DNA from: Kryptolebias marmoratus
Taxonomy: Eukaryota; Chordata; Actinopteri; Cyprinodontiformes; Rivulidae
NCBI RefSeq assembly: GCF_001649575.2
Contig: NC_051431.1
Span: 23,980,094 to 24,044,093, forward strand
Length of the DNA: 64,000 nt
Reading direction: 5' to 3'
Numbering within the stretch: position 1 is the stretch's first letter; each line of letters begins with the position of its first letter. Shown here piece after piece: positions 1 to 13,559 of this stretch. Position numbers and translations under genes: made by a program. The notes beneath the pieces are model-generated. The model made no database searches. It had not been told where the DNA came from and was given only the letters and a program-made list of their open reading frames with translations.

Positions 1-1380
1 AGAGCACGAAAATTAAACAACTCCTTCAGCGCCTTTGCGCAACTATTTTAGAAGGTAAACATGGGAGTTTTTTCACTCACATTTGGGGGAGTGGTTGCGT
101 TTTTTTAAAACATGTAATGTGAACATTACAATGCTCAATTTTTTGTTGTTGTTGTTTGTATGTTTGCTTTTTTTTTCGTTTTTAGTCTGTTTACAAACAG
201 TGGGAATGCGCCTTTCGCTCTGTTTCGTTTAAAACTATCCGCAGTGTACCTGCGGTCCGTCGACAAAATAGGTTCGTTCAGAAACTGTCTCTTCGTCAAA
301 GTTCCGCACTAACTTGTACATAACCGGTTTGCTACAGAAAAGGTGAGTTAGAATCCATTTTAACACTTTTATCTCGTTGTTGTTGACTCGTATAGAAAAT
401 ACTTTATATATCGTTTTAGTTATAATGGCTGTAGATTGTAAAAACGTCATATTTTGGGTGCGTTTACGTTTTGCATGTTGGGGAAACAGTGAGTCATTAT
501 TTTTCGGTCCTCCACCCAGTCAAAGAAAACATGAGTTCTTTTATGGCATTAATGGAGCCAAAGTTATCTAACTTGTTTACTTAGTTTGTCTGTATGCTTT
601 TAGGCACACGTGTGTTGTATGTTTACGACGGAATAAACCTTAAGTGCGTTGTGTTAAGTTATGTGAAGGCGTGCCTGTTTATTTAAAAGGCGGAGATGCT
701 TTAGCCTGGTTGTTTTCCACAACAAACTGCGAGTCTCATTAAAAAGTCTTTATTCGCAGTGTTAACACGCCTGTTGCTCTGAAATGGACTGACAAAAAAT
801 CAGCAGAACATGGGAGAAAGGTGGAGTGTGTTTGTATCCACTGACTTCATGCAGGTGAATTATATAAAACCGCAAGTAATTTTATTTTGATTATTTTCTT
901 TTATTTTTCTTACATTTCGTGCCCTCCTAGTGTTACCATAATGCGTATAGTTTGTAAACTTATGTAATGAAATAAACTAAACATCCATAAACTCAGTCTG
1001 TTCCATGGAAATATTATGAATGATGCTGTATTTCCTTTTCTTACGAAACACCTTTTTAGTTTGATTCATGTGCACATTTGATCTTTCACCAAAGTTTTGC
1101 TACAAACTGTTACTATACAATCAAACAAGTGAGAGTTTTTAGGCTAGAGTACAGCTAGATAAATTCAGCAATGTTCCCAGACCTTAGAGCTAGAACATAA
1201 TAAAATAACACCCGTTCAACAGCTCTCTCAGGATTGCAGAAATATATTTCTATACAAATACATAATGATTGTGTGTACAGCAACAGTGAGCCAACAGCAA
1301 TTGTGAAAAAATAGAACAAATTATGGGGAGAAAACTGAATAATTTGATGTAATAATATCACGTAAAGTGACAATAACAGA
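1..1380. other. No gene recognised, AT-rich left edge
   Basis: I see no convincing exon or known repeat here. Scattered TATA-like (near 690) and AATAAA-like (near 630 and 970) hexamers exist, but nothing ties them to a transcript. The short open frames have no family resemblance and an AT-driven composition. Confidence 0.4.
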
Positions 1381-2300
1381 TGCATAGCAGTAAGTATGAG
1401 TAGGTGGGGGTTGTTTCCTCTTCAGGCCCAGGCGGAGGGAAGGGAGGGAACAGCAGTGGCTTTTAACAGCCTGTGGGAAGAATCTATTTTCTCGTCTGTT
1501 AGTTTTTGTTTTGATTAGTTTGAACCTTTTACAAGATGGCAGGGGGAAGAATAAATGGTTGGGTCTTTTAAAATACAGTTGGTTTTCTTTTGAACACCAC
1601 CTGAGTAGATATCCCTGAGGGCAGGTAGTGTTGAAACAAAGATGTGATCTGCTGCCTCCTCTATTTGCTGCAGGTCCTTCCTGTTTTCGCCTGTGCAGAT
1701 GACGGACCGCACTGCACAATGGTTGGTCAGAGGGCTTTTAATCGTTGGCCGGTAGAAACTGTTCAGCGGGTGATGAGGGAGGTGAGCAAGCTTTAGTTTT
1801 CTGAGGAAATAAGTCTCTGTTGTGCCTTTTCCACATGTTGGTAGATGTACGTGGACCAGGTCAGGTCACCTAGAAACCCAAAGCTCTCCGGCTTCCCCGC
1901 TTATTCTCCATGTATGCAGAATGCTCTATGCCTTGTGATTTCAAAAGCCTAGGATAAGTTCCTTGAATTTTGTGTATCTGAAGTCCAGGTTATTGTGAGA
2001 GCGTCACTGTGTCAGGTGCAGAACGACCTCCTCTTCCTGTTGTCTGAAATCACTACCACAACAGTTGTGTCATGACCAAAACTGACAATGATATTGGTAG
2101 TGTAAATGTGGGAGCAGTAATGGGTAAAGAGGGACATGAACAGGGGGCCCAGGACTCACACTTGAGGTATACCAATGTTTGGGAAGAGGGTGGATGATGT
2201 CTGACATCCTATTCAGTTGTTCTGGGGTGTGTTGCTCCAATATTCATAACCGCAGGGACTGTTGCTCAATTTCTGCTCCAGTTTGTGGGGAATAGCTATT
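1380..2300 (-). mobile_element. LINE relic, reverse transcriptase C-terminal part
   Basis: On the minus strand, broken frames between about 1719 and 1380 resemble the C-terminal tail of fish CR1/L2/Rex1-group LINE polymerases: a segment with LPALRDIYS, then ILKDPT, and in another frame NRRENRFFPQAV, the place where such proteins carry a similar FFP-x-AV motif. From about 1700 to 2300 the sequence resembles decayed reverse transcriptase and 3'-half LINE sequence read in the same direction. Several frameshifts and stops make it inactive. The exact clade cannot be fixed by eye. Confidence 0.55.
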
Positions 2301-2619
2301 AAAAGGTGAAACCTACAAACAAGATTCTTACATAGGTGTTCAATGTTTCCTCAAAACATTGTAATCTTCAGTTTTTTTTAAGAAACAATGAAAGAAGTGC
2401 ACATATTATATATTTCTTTATTTTATTTTATATTATTGTATTTAATGTTGTCTCAAATTGTCCCTGTCCTCAAGTATTAGTCCACATGATCAGCAGGTTT
2501 TTCATGTAACCTGGCTCAGGGGTGTGTTGAACACTTAGAATGTTGACACACTGGTGTTTTTTTCCGTACCGCCTATTACAGGGTTGTCCTCTCTGAAGTC
2601 TTCTTATTGTATTTATTTT

Positions 2620-3021
2620 TTTCAGTCACTCCTTCCCTGGCTCTCATTTACATTCTTTCTTCTGCTCTGACAGCTGCTGTTTGTTTAAATCGAACCTGTC
2701 TGGGAAAACTGTACTGGAACAGCAATACAGACCGCCAGGTATTGTGATTTTTAAGTTTGCTTTTGTTGTAAAAAAGGAAAAAAAGAAGAGATAGATATTT
2801 ATCTGTGAAGCTGTTCATTGACATGTTTTTGTTGTTGCCTGAATGTCACGAGTGTCATTAATATCGGTCTTTTCTTTTCCGACAGGACTGACAGCTTGAC
2901 AGCCTGACACAATTCTTTTAAAAGCATCTTTGGCTACTGTACTGCTCTCCACTTGCTTTCCTCACTGATTTTAAATTTTTTTTTTTAATTTCTATTTTTT
3001 TTTTGATAAACCAGTCACACC
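2620..3021 (+). other. Probable 5' UTR region of TCAF gene 1
   Basis: A possible noncoding first exon ends at 2738, before the donor-like CCAG|GTATTG. Two acceptors could lead into the coding exon: TTTTCCGACAG ending at 2885, or the CCAG ending at 3014 after a long T-rich tract, only 7 bases before the start codon. Unlike genes 2 and 3, no conserved CCAAT/TATA block is obvious here, so the transcription start is uncertain. Confidence 0.35.
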
Positions 3022-6000
3022 ATGTCCAACCAGTCCGTCCTAAACCAGTCTGAAAGCGCCTACATGTTTTTAATGCGAGGTCTGAGACAACTGGATTTCC
3101 GTGGCCAATGTGTTCCCAGCGACCTGCTTCTGATCGGGGACCATTCCTTTCCTTTAGCCATGAACAGCCAAGGCCAGGTTCTGATGGCTGCCTCTCTGTA
3201 TGGCTGTGGGAGGATTGTCGTCCTGGGTCACGAGAGCTACCTGACTTCTTTTCCTGCGCTGGTGGAGAACGCCCTGATGTGGCTGAGAGGTGATGGATCA
3301 GACAATCCTTCTGTAGCCGTGCACAGAAACGTCCAGGCAGTCGCCGACAACCTCAGCAGGTCCAGCTTCCAAACAGAAGTGGTTGGATCTTTTAGTAACA
3401 GTCTTAAAGCTGGTGTGTACGTGACAGATGCATACAGTGTGGGGGCTGACCCAACAGATCTGGTGGCATTTCTGAAAGCAGGAGGGGGGGTGCTGATTGC
3501 GGGTCAGGCGTGGAGCTGGGCTGCAGATCACCCAAAGGAGAACACGTTGCATAATTTTGATGGAAACAAGGTGTCTGGTGTTGCTGGGGTCTACTTCTCT
3601 GATCATCCGGGTGAGGTGGAAAACCTTCCTGTCTACCCACAGATCCCATCCTCCTATATGGCTTTAGTGTAAGTGTACACTTTATTTCTCTTGTGTTACA
3701 CACTTAGAAATTTTCTTCTTTTAATCCTAAAGAAAAAACCCACCAGACAATCAAGATGGCGTACCTAAAACTGAAACCTTCACTAACACTTAAGTCATGA
3801 TCCTCAATTTGTAATTTGAGTTCAATTTGAGGCAGCACAGCATATTCATACTTTGCAATGAGTACCTTTTTAATAATTGTTAAAATAAGAGCAAACTTAC
3901 AAGCCTTAAGTTTTAAATCCTTCATGGATTTTAGATATCCAAAAATATTAATTGTCATTAAATATCATTAAACCTTAGTTTTGTTCTCATCTTTAAGAAT
4001 CAGAAAAAGCATGTGCTGCATTCCATTACATACACAATAATAAATATGTATTATTAGTTAAAGCATTAAGCAATAAATAGTTTCTGCTGGTGAAGACAAA
4101 TACTTGACTAAATGCACAGCTTCACAAGCAACTTCTTTCCTAACTTTTAAGCATGACCAACAATTAAAATGTAAAGTGATGCATTAATCCACCCTGTCTT
4201 TGTCTGTCACTGCTTGTATCATTCTTCTCGTTCCCCTCCACCTTTCTTAAACACAGAACTGGTAAGGATTTCGAGGATGACTTGCTGTTCTTACTCCAGG
4301 GGGTGTCAGAGTTTAACGTCCCAAATGGATCAACTGCTTCCGAGGTTTTGGTCCATGGCCCGCTTGCCTTCCCAATCGGTACAACAGACAAAGGACAGGC
4401 ATTCCTGGCAGGAGCCTATTATGGCCAGGGCCGGGTCATCGTGATCACACATGAAGGACTTCTGTGGAATGAGGTGAAGTCTATGTAACTACTGGGGCGT
4501 TAACCTTAGAGAAGTTGTTATTATTGTACAAATACAAAGTGATTTATTTCTTCAATCTGATTATGACAGTTTTAATACAGTAAATTCAATCAGTCAAATA
4601 GTTTAATTTATTAAAATATATTTCTGTTTTTCTTGTAATAACTGTTTTTAACCCAGGGATTTGCTTCATTTTGGTCCAATGCCCTTCACTGGCTGGATGA
4701 GGGCCGCAAAGGGGTCGTTGGTGTGGCGCCGAACAATGCCCTCAACATGCTTTCCAGGTCGGGTCTGAAGTGTGAGAAAACGGGCTTCAAAAAGGACCTG
4801 AGTGTGTTTGTGTGCACAGCAAGCATCAGTGACCACCTGGAAGAAATCCAAAACTTTGTAGCGGAGGGAGGAGGTCTTCTGATGGGTGGACATGCCTGGT
4901 ACTGGGCACAGAAGCACCGAGGAAAAAACCCATTAACAGACTTCTCAGGTATGACTGATCATTTTGATCCCTTTCTGATTTTTTTTTTTCAAAGTTTGCT
5001 CACTAAGAAATGATCATTCTCTTATTTTTATGGTAGTTTCATTTTATTGGGGACAGCTGTAAAATCAACTAAAAATGCAGAAAAAGCTTATTACATAAAC
5101 ATTACAATTGATTTGTACATTACTACAACCCAACCGTTCCCTCTTCGAGCAGAGACAGCAGCTCTTTGGTATTATTTATTGTCCTGAAGAGGTTGGAATG
5201 GAAGAAACCAATACTGTGGGCAGGTGTGCTTAAACACAAAACAAGTGTCTGAGATTGATTGACTGATTTTAATCTGTGTGCCACATGGCAAATAATTAAT
5301 CTGCGGGGGACAGGATTCTGGCTGGGTTGTATTGGATCAAATAATTATTTTCCTCACTGATTTGCAAATACGTTTGTAGCTTTAATTGTTTTTTTTTCTG
5401 GATTTTTAGATTTTTAGTGACATTTTGTCTCTCTCCAATTAAAATAAAACTACCATAAAAGATTAGAGACTGTTAATTTTTTGTAAATTGGAAAACCTAG
5501 AATATCATTAGGGAATGAAATAATTTATTTTCCCACTGTACATAATGACAAGCACTTTGAACCTCTTTTTTGCTGAAAAGCGCTATATAAATAAATGTAC
5601 ATCTGGTGGTGCTGCCTAATCAATATATTCTTTTGTAATACCAGACTGTAGTTATGACAGCACAGAGCTCTCTGAAATTGTTACAGGATAGTAAACTAGC
5701 TGATATTTAAGCCAACATTAAAGATCACTGCTGGGGAGTCCATGGGTTTAATAAATTCAGAAGTTCAGAGGAAAGTTGCCGAACTCAACCATTTGTAGAA
5801 TTTACACTGAAATCTTCACTAATCCCTGAGTTTAAAACTCTAATATCTGCATATTGTTTCCTTTCCTTTTTACTTTTTTTAAAGGTTGAAAGTTTTTTTT
5901 TAAATTAAGAAACAAAATAAGAGGAATATTTAGAACAGAAGGCAATGGGATGGGCATCAGTATGAAGTGATTTTTTTATTTTTACATACTGTATACTGAT

Positions 6001-9000
6001 CATGCACAGTTATCAATAGTCTGTCATGTTGGCGAGCAAGAGAAGTGTACAGTTTTTCTCATTGTCTTTCTCCTAGGTAAATTTGTTGCAGGATGCAGTA
6101 TGCCATTTGCTCTAATGGGTGGAGGTGTTTAATTATGTCAATAACGAGGCCAGTAGTGGAGCTGTGTTTTTAAAGCTCTTCATGCTTGCTGCCAGTGCAA
6201 CTTTCAAAAGATAAGAATCCTGTTTATCCATGCCTTCAAGAATGGGTGTATATGGGTGTACAGGTTGGAGAAAAAGACAACCCTAGATTTTAGGAGATTA
6301 TTGCAGCTACATCCTTCCAAAAGGCCTAGGCAGGTGGGCAGAGCCAAATAATATACTGAATTTCCCATCAAAGTGAAATTCAATATGTTATTCAAGTCTT
6401 TTTCAGATACTTACAATTCAAGTAATAGACTTGTAAAGTGTATCATTGCATTAGATCAACACAAAAAACACCACAGACTATGAAAAACTGTGATAAGAAA
6501 GGGAACTGGACACTGAAATTACTGACAAAGAATTACTGTAAAGAGACTTAAAGGTGCTTGAAACTAACTCACTATGAATAATAGATGGCAGAAAATTTGA
6601 GAAAAAGAGATGAAAGCAAAAACCAAAAAACATTAGAAACAAACTTTTAGGCTATTCCTGATAAACAGCAGCCAAACAAAGGACCTCTTCTGGGGAGAAA
6701 GTCTGAATGGTACTGAGGGCATCAAGTGGGCAAAAAGAGGAACTACAAAATAGTAAAGTCCCAGTATAAAGAGATGTCACTGAGAAGCATGACTTGTGTG
6801 TTAATGATATGTTGCACCTTTATTTCTAAGAAACTTACTAACTAACCTTTTAGATAAAAAGATCAAAATTGCTTCTTATGTGTAGTTCTAGTAAAAAACA
6901 AAAAGAAACAAAAAACAGATGTTTTATCAACATATTGAGGTCTTAAATCTGGTGAATACTACTTCAGGTGAAAAAACTAAGTCTAAACCAAAAATACTGT
7001 GTGAAGAATAAGTTCACCTCATGGTTTAGTTGCAAAACCTTGAAGTTACCGCTCTCTGACCTAATTTGCCTCTCACATTGTTGTGGAGATATTTTAGCCC
7101 ACTCTTTAGGTTGCTTTATTATACTGAGGTTTAGAGATGTGTTTACACACAGCTCTCCCAGGAATCCCACCAAATTGTTAATGTTTTTCAGGGAACAGAA
7201 TCCTGAACAAAATGGGTTTGAGCTTGTTGGGGGCGACTCTTCCCTCGGGTGTATACAAGGCTCCTGTTCCGAGCAAGGCAGTCAAAGACACCTACCACTT
7301 CCGTCACCTTCTGCACCGCTTTGCCAGACATGTAACCTTGGGTGAAGAACTCAGCAAACATGAGGAGGAGCATCTCAAGAAGCTGGGCACCGACTGCTCC
7401 ACCTACTTGAACATGAAAGCTCATGACTGCTGCTCCTACAAACAGGTGGTGGCCACGCTCACAGATGTCTTAAAGAAATCAGGCCTGCCGCAGGTGAGCA
7501 CACAATATGAAATTTAAATCTTTTAAAACACGACTCTGGAACAGCTCAAAACTACGGTGGTTGATGCTTTTTGAACGTGTGAACCGTAACCCTTCATTCC
7601 CTCACTTTCATTGCCAAGGTGAGTGCGTCCTGCCCCATCAAAAGTCCCAAAGACCACCTACTTCTCAGTGTGGGAGCAGATGTGTATAAGGTTTGCCCAA
7701 ATCCAGACGCCCTTCTGCCCCACCTCATCAAGGATAACCCACTGCTGCCGGTTGTCTACAACCACAAAGTCAAGATTGATGTGAACACAAAAGGTTTTAA
7801 CTTTTAAATATAAATAAATACAGTATGTGATTCATTGAGTCAAAACTCTGTTTTAGGTTATATTGATTAATCAGCACACCGATGGATATTGCCTACCCTT
7901 GTGTGTGTTTAACAGGTGGGGAGGAGTGGGTCAGTACAGGCCTCTATCTCTCTCCTGGTATGAAGACCTACATCGCCATACCTGCAGAGATTGTCAATAA
8001 AGGATGGCAGGTACTTTACACAAAGTCAGATGATTATTGTCTCTGTTGTCTGCAGTTTTACACATTTATTTACATTTTGATTTTACATAATTAATAATAT
8101 TATTAATAGTAGTGAGCTCACAATAAAACCATATCTCTATAAATTAGCTTTTTTCTCCCTTTCTTTTGTTTGTAGTCCATATATTGAATGATGCTATTGA
8201 AACACACTGATGGGCCGATGAGCTGAAAGGTTGTAGCTGGGTCTGATCCTTGGATGGAGGAAAGCACTCTTGTGTCTCTGTGCTCAAAGTTCAGTTCAGG
8301 AAATGTGATAAGACTGAGGCTCAGCCCTGTGTGAGGTTAATAGTTAGTTAATAGTGGTTAATAGTTGTTGTGGCTGCACTTACAGGAATTAAGAAGTGAA
8401 CTCAGTCAGTTATGTTGCAGCTGAGGTTTGTCAGCGAGCCTCTACTGACTTTTAGGCTGTGAGAAGGTTGATAGTCCAACTAAAGTTCCTTTAGTATCTC
8501 TCTGCCTTCTTTTTTCTCTCCTCAGTCTCTGCATGAATGGAAATAAGGCATTTGGAAATAATCCTCTGGTTGTCAGAGAAATTAAGGACACTTGAGTGCC
8601 TCGTCTGCTTGCCAGACACATTGCTCCTCAGTTTCTGCCCAGCACAGAAAGATTTTTTTTTTAAGATGAGACCAGTGTTTTTCTGATGATTAGACAGATA
8701 TTGATCCGGACACGGTGCTACATCCCACTACAGTGCAATGTGACCATGCATATCAAAAGAAAACCGCCAGGACAGATTACCATTCAGGGATGCTCAGAAA
8801 TATATTTCCAAACTTGTATTTATTTTGTTCGCAGATCCAAATCGGCTGTCAAACAGATCGACTGAACGCTGCAGAGCTGAAGAGACCTCCACGAGTTCAT
8901 GAGCGATTTCCTGTTACCTCAGAGATGATGCAGGTGTGGAACTTGTGGGGAGGACTCATCTACCTGGTGGCTCCACCCAAAACACAGGCGCAAGGGGTGG

Positions 9001-12000
9001 AGGCCACAGTGCAAATGGCTGTTCCTGCACCCTATTATAAATCAGGTGTGTTTACAGGGTTCATTTTTATTCTGGGGTATAGGGAGATAATCTTATCTCT
9101 TTATTTAGGGCAAGCTTTTTGTTTTCCCTTCATAAATGCTAGAAGACATGCATGTCCAAATACAAAAAAAGATTGAAAACAGATTTTATTTGTGCTGCAT
9201 ATGTTTATATTCCAGTGTTGTGATATCATTGGTGTTTGCAATTCTGATATATAAACCAGCACTGTAAATGTATCGTATGTGTAACCCACAAACAAGTGGG
9301 CAGGTTAGCATTAAGACATTTTTTGGACTTCTAAATTATCCAAAATTTTCAGATCAATACAACAGACTAGATGATAACATCTTTTTTTGTTGATGTTGTT
9401 GAACATTTACCTAAACATGTGTGTGATAATTATTTGCTCCATTATGAATTCATTTGTTTGTTTGTTTCCAGGTGTGACAACTGCAGCGGATTGGTCGCTG
9501 CTGCGCACAGCTCCGTCCCCCTGGGCAGAGTTGGAGTTTGACAACATCATCCTCACTGTACCGTCCAAAGCTGTCCGAAACCTGGAGCGTCCTGATCAGG
9601 TGGCGGCCCTGTGGAATGACATCATGAGGGCCATTGCTGACCTGGCTTCCATACCGCACAAATTTCCTCGCAAAGAGCGCTTTGTATCAGAAGTGCAGAT
9701 TTCTCATGGTAGGTTTTTTTGGATTTTAGAAGAAAGTACATATGCTGCTCCTAATTCCCTTAACCCAGAGTCCTGCAATCTGTGGCTCTTCAGCTCATTT
9801 CAAATGGCTTTTGTACATTTGTCCAAAAATTATATAAACCTGAGTGATGTTCAAATTTATATTGACAATAAAAAAAGGCATTTTTATCTTTTATTTTGTC
9901 CAGCTGTTTGCAGTGTATGTGTGCCATTTTTGCTGCAGAATTGTCTGGAGGTGGGTTGGGCTGCTTGTGTGAAATCAGTGCACATATGAATAATGATATA
10001 GGCACAGTGTACACAGCTTCCAATTATTTCAGTACCAGTGTGAGCAAAGTATGACATGAGTTTTCACCAGACCCTGTTTAAATTGCAATGATCAGTTTTA
10101 CTGTTGAGCTAATAAATTGTTAGCCTGTTCCCTGCTTTATTAATACAACTTCCTGATATACAATGCAATTGCTCTCCAAAGCCACCAGAAAGTTAACATT
10201 TTTCCATCATATTGAGGCAAATTTCTGTAAAAGCAAGTAGTTTTACACATCCATAGAAAATTATTACATTTTAAGGCATCAAAAAGGACCTATTAGTAAC
10301 ATTTAGCTGTCTATATATTTTTTTCTTTTGTTCACTGTTTTTGAGACATTAGGATGAAACCTAATTCTTTGTTTCCAAGTGGGCTACTTATTTTAATCAT
10401 TTTCCACAAATGAGTATAATAGGTAGTTATGTAAAAACTAAAACTGTGCAGAATGAAGCAAATAGCTCTGCAACATCTTCATTCACAAATTATATAATTT
10501 GTTTTTTTCTCTTTGCGTAACACCTAAATAAAACATCTAAATGTCTTAGTATTTTTATACAGTATATTCATTAAATTCATTAAACAATTGGATGCTCTCT
10601 GACCCAGTGCACTGATGGACAATGTCCTCCACCCCATGCATGACACTGTAACTGAACTAAAGAGCTCCTTCAGTGACAGAGTGCTGCATCATGAATGCAC
10701 AAAGGAGCGTTACCGCAGGTCCTTCCTCCCAGCAGCTGTCAGACTCCATAACCATCACTGCTCCCAACAAACTCAAGAAGTATTTACATACATGCTGGCG
10801 TTTGCACAATCGCCTACTCTGTTTTTACTCATTGTTGAAATAACATTTCCGCTGTTATTGCACACCTTTGATTATTCTGAACTTATATACTGTATTGTAA
10901 ATAGTTCTTTTTCGATGTTCAGTACACATGCACAATATGTATATTTTTGAAAACGTGATCCAGCTGTGTTGCACATTACTATCATTGTCATTGTTGACCT
11001 TATTTCTTTATATATTGTTTTTGACTCTTTAAGAACTCTTTGTGTGAACCTTTATATTTGTTTCTGCTGATACACCTGAATTTCCCCCTGCTGGACAATA
11101 TAGGCTGTTTCTATTATATTTTTCTATTCTAAACTTTAAAAAAGGCTTTTTTTAAGAGTCAAGTGAAATTTGTAGCTAAATAATACAAATTTTATTCTGT
11201 AGAAAAAAAAGGATAAAAAATGGCTCTTTCAGTTGTAAAAACCTTTGCCTTAACCCAAAAGCGCTGTCTGACTGTGATTTTTTTTTTTTTTTTCTCTTTT
11301 CTGTTCAGGTTGGATGCATGCAGGTTATCCCATCATGGCACATGAGTCCTCTGCAGATGAGGTGCTCAATGTTGAAAATGCAAAAACTAAAGGGATTTGG
11401 GGCAGCATCCATGAGCTCGGACATAACCAGCAGAGGGGCTGCTGGGAGTTCCCGTCACACACTACAGAGTGTACCTGCAACCTGTGGTCAGTGTACGTGC
11501 ATGAGGAGGTGCTGGGCATCCACAGGGCAAAGGTAAAGTAACCAGAAGTTGGACTGAAGTGTATTTTTATACATGAAATTCAAAACATCTCATCTTGTTT
11601 GAATCCTGTTATGTGATAACGTTTAGCTTTTTGGTGGAATTACAATGTGTCACAATTACTGTTTCACTGCGGTTGATTCAGGCTCATCCAGCTATGAGTG
11701 TGGAAAACAGAAACACTCGAGCAAAGGACTATGTGAAAGGGGGCAGGCAACTCAGCAGCTGGAGCATGTGGGTGGCCCTGGAGACTTATATGCAGGTAAG
11801 AGATTCATGCTATGTAGAGAAACCAAAAATCCCTGTTCACATTCATACATAATGTTTTAAAAAAGTTGGTTTGAAAAGGAGTTGAGTTCAGTTCTAATTG
11901 ATCAGACAGCTGCTGTGCTGAGAAATAATAAATGTATTTATACTTTTTGTTCATTTCTTTCACTCTGTCCATGCAGCTCCAAGAAAAGTTTGGCTGGGAT

Positions 12001-12219
12001 GCCTTTAAGAAGGTGTTTGCTGCCTACCACAAAATGAGCAACTTCCCCAAGGACAACAAAGGGAAGATGAACCTGTACGCTGAGACCTTCTCTCAGACTG
12101 TCAACATGAATCTGACTGGCTTCCTTAAAGCCTGGGGATGGCCCATCGAAACAGCCACTGAGGAGAAGCTGTCCAGCCTGCCTCCCTGGTCTGATCACCC
12201 CATGGTCCAGTATGACTGA
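3022..12219 (+). CDS. tcaf: TRPM8 channel-associated factor-like protein, gene 1
   Basis: Eleven coding exons join into 918 codons: 3022-3668, 4257-4473, 4657-4948, 7192-7493, 7619-7793, 7916-8010, 8835-9045, 9472-9708, 11309-11532, 11682-11795, 11977-12219. All junctions are GT-AG and phases are preserved throughout. Vertebrate TCAF proteins, of similar length (about 920 aa), are known as TRPM8-binding factors with a peptidase M60-like domain. Seen here: two related N-terminal alpha/beta modules (about residues 8-215 and 217-385), a charged helical linker (386-544), then the M60-like region (about 545-840) with [10 protein letters not shown] and the zinc motif HELGH at 760-764 (codons from 11410). 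Whether it is catalytic is unknown. There is no signal peptide, so it is probably cytoplasmic or membrane-peripheral. The start at 3022 gives MSNQS, matching the MSDQ start of gene 3. It is the most diverged of the four paralogs except in exon 11, which is nearly identical to the others. One-to-one orthology with mammalian TCAF1 or TCAF2 is not claimed. Confidence 0.93.
5150..5610 (+). repeat. Dispersed repeat in gene 1 intron 3
   Basis: The block ends with a segment containing GCGCTATATAAATAAATGTAC (near 5580-5601), a 3' tail seen on many fish interspersed repeats. The same motif occurs in reverse orientation near 26609-26630 in gene 2. Family not assigned. Confidence 0.4.
8150..8660. repeat. 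Unclassified repeat in gene 1 intron 6
   Basis: Segments such as GATCCTTGGATGGA, GAACTCAGTCAG and AGGCTGTGAGAAG recur in the same order at 32190-32900, between genes 2 and 3. No coding relic or terminal repeats were seen, so this is either an old transposon family or an ancient local duplication. Confidence 0.4.
10580..11130 (+). mobile_element. LINE 3' fragment in gene 1 intron 8
   Basis: A plus-strand frame (10615-10950) contains [16 protein letters not shown], the pattern found near the C terminus of fish CR1/Rex1-type LINE polymerases. About 180 bases further on, a 3' end containing CACCTGAATTTCCCCCTGCT leads into short T/CTATT repeats (11100-11130), as LINEs of this group end. It is 5'-truncated and inactive. 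Confidence 0.6.
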
Positions 12220-12620
12220 TCGTCACACAGCTGCAGATTAGGGAGGCCCGGCGTGCAGGAGTTAAAGGGACCAGTTTCATTAGATCAGCTACGTGTAGTT
12301 TGGGAAATTCAATGAAGCACTTTAGTTCTTTTGTTTGTTTTTTCTGCATTTGGCTTTATGCATTTTCGTTTGAAGTTTTTCAGTGAACAGGGATAAAGTA
12401 GACAGACTATGTGACATTGTCTAAAGTAAATATTTCTGCTGCTTATACCTTTTACACACAGGTTTACAAACAAAAAAACAACCTATGCCTTTTTTGGGGG
12501 GGAGTCTTTTTATTTCAGAGAGACATTAAAAAAAGGTCATTTATATAAAGAAAAGGGTCAAAATAATCTAAATATTCTTACAGATGTGGCAGTTTCTTGC
12601 ATAAATAAATAAACTATATC
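12220..12620 (+). terminator. Gene 1 3' UTR with AATAAA signals
   Basis: The stop codon at 12217-12219 is followed by about 390 bases without coding signal, then overlapping AATAAA hexamers at 12604-12613, the first good polyadenylation signal downstream of the gene. Confidence 0.5.
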
Positions 12621-12969
12621 TAAATTGTTCTGCTTCTATTTTTAAAACTTTCACAATGGCAAGGAATTTAGTTAGGTTTTGCAAAAGGAGTATTGTTTGG
12701 TGTTGAAATGGCACAGTAAAAGATAAAAATGGTTAAAAAAGGTTACCTTTGAAAAAACCTTTATTTATTCTGCATTTTTTAAAAACAAAAGCAAAGTTTG
12801 TAATTATTTATCTATGTGCAATATGCCAAACTGAGAATTTTTTTTTTTACATAGATGGTAATTTATTCCATCCTGGAATTAGTATTTCATTGATCTATAA
12901 TTGTAATTTTGATAGTCTTGTGTCAGATTATGGGTACAGAAAAGAATTTAATAAGTATTAGTGTACTGT

Positions 12970-13320
12970 ACAGTCACGGATATGTTTGGGAAGAGAGTTC
13001 CAGCGAGTGGGAGCAGCTATGGAGAAAGTTATGTCAGCCCAGGTCCGATGCTTAGTTCTTAGTGGTAAAGACAGGAAGTTGGCATCAGAGGAGTGCAGGG
13101 AGCAGAGGGAGTGATGGATCTAAGATTTCTGAATGTTATTCTGTGTTTATCCTTTGTAATGGGGATGCTGATGTCCATAAGGATAGCCAGGTGGTCTGAG
13201 ATGTTGAGGTTAAGGCTCGAGAGCTGATGTATTGTGAGGCCAGAGGAGCAGACAAGATCCAGAGTGTGACCAGGAGAGTGAGTTGGAAAGTTAATATGTT
13301 GTTATAATGAAAAGAAATGT
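12970..13320 (-). mobile_element. LINE endonuclease-domain relic
   Basis: Reading the minus strand from about 13290 to 13141 gives an open stretch with GHTLDLV and, about 25 residues on, NISDHLAI. These match the GxTLDLV and SDH motifs of the apurinic-type endonuclease of L2/CR1-like LINEs. Only about 50 codons survive; the flanking sequence from 12970 also looks LINE-derived. Confidence 0.55.
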
Positions 13321-13559
13321 AATATTGTTTCTTTATGTAGACAAGTATCAAACCTTTTATGGTTAATTTGGAGTCTGAAAATGTGCTTAGTTTAGAATAT
13401 TTTATTTTTTCTCCTATTAAAATAAACAAAGTTTATTGGTTATTTATAGTTTAGTTCCACGGTTATATTAAGACACTTTTTTTTTCTTAGGCTGTGTTGG
13501 TGACATTAAAGCACGGCTTTTTATTTTGTACAAGCAAGCATAAGATAGATAAAATTAAA

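Noticed and set aside
11938..12198. Long antisense open frame over exon 11, present in all four TCAF genes
   Set aside because: It is the mirror of a nearly identical exon, so its conservation follows from exon 11 homogenisation. There is no independent start, splice or codon evidence.
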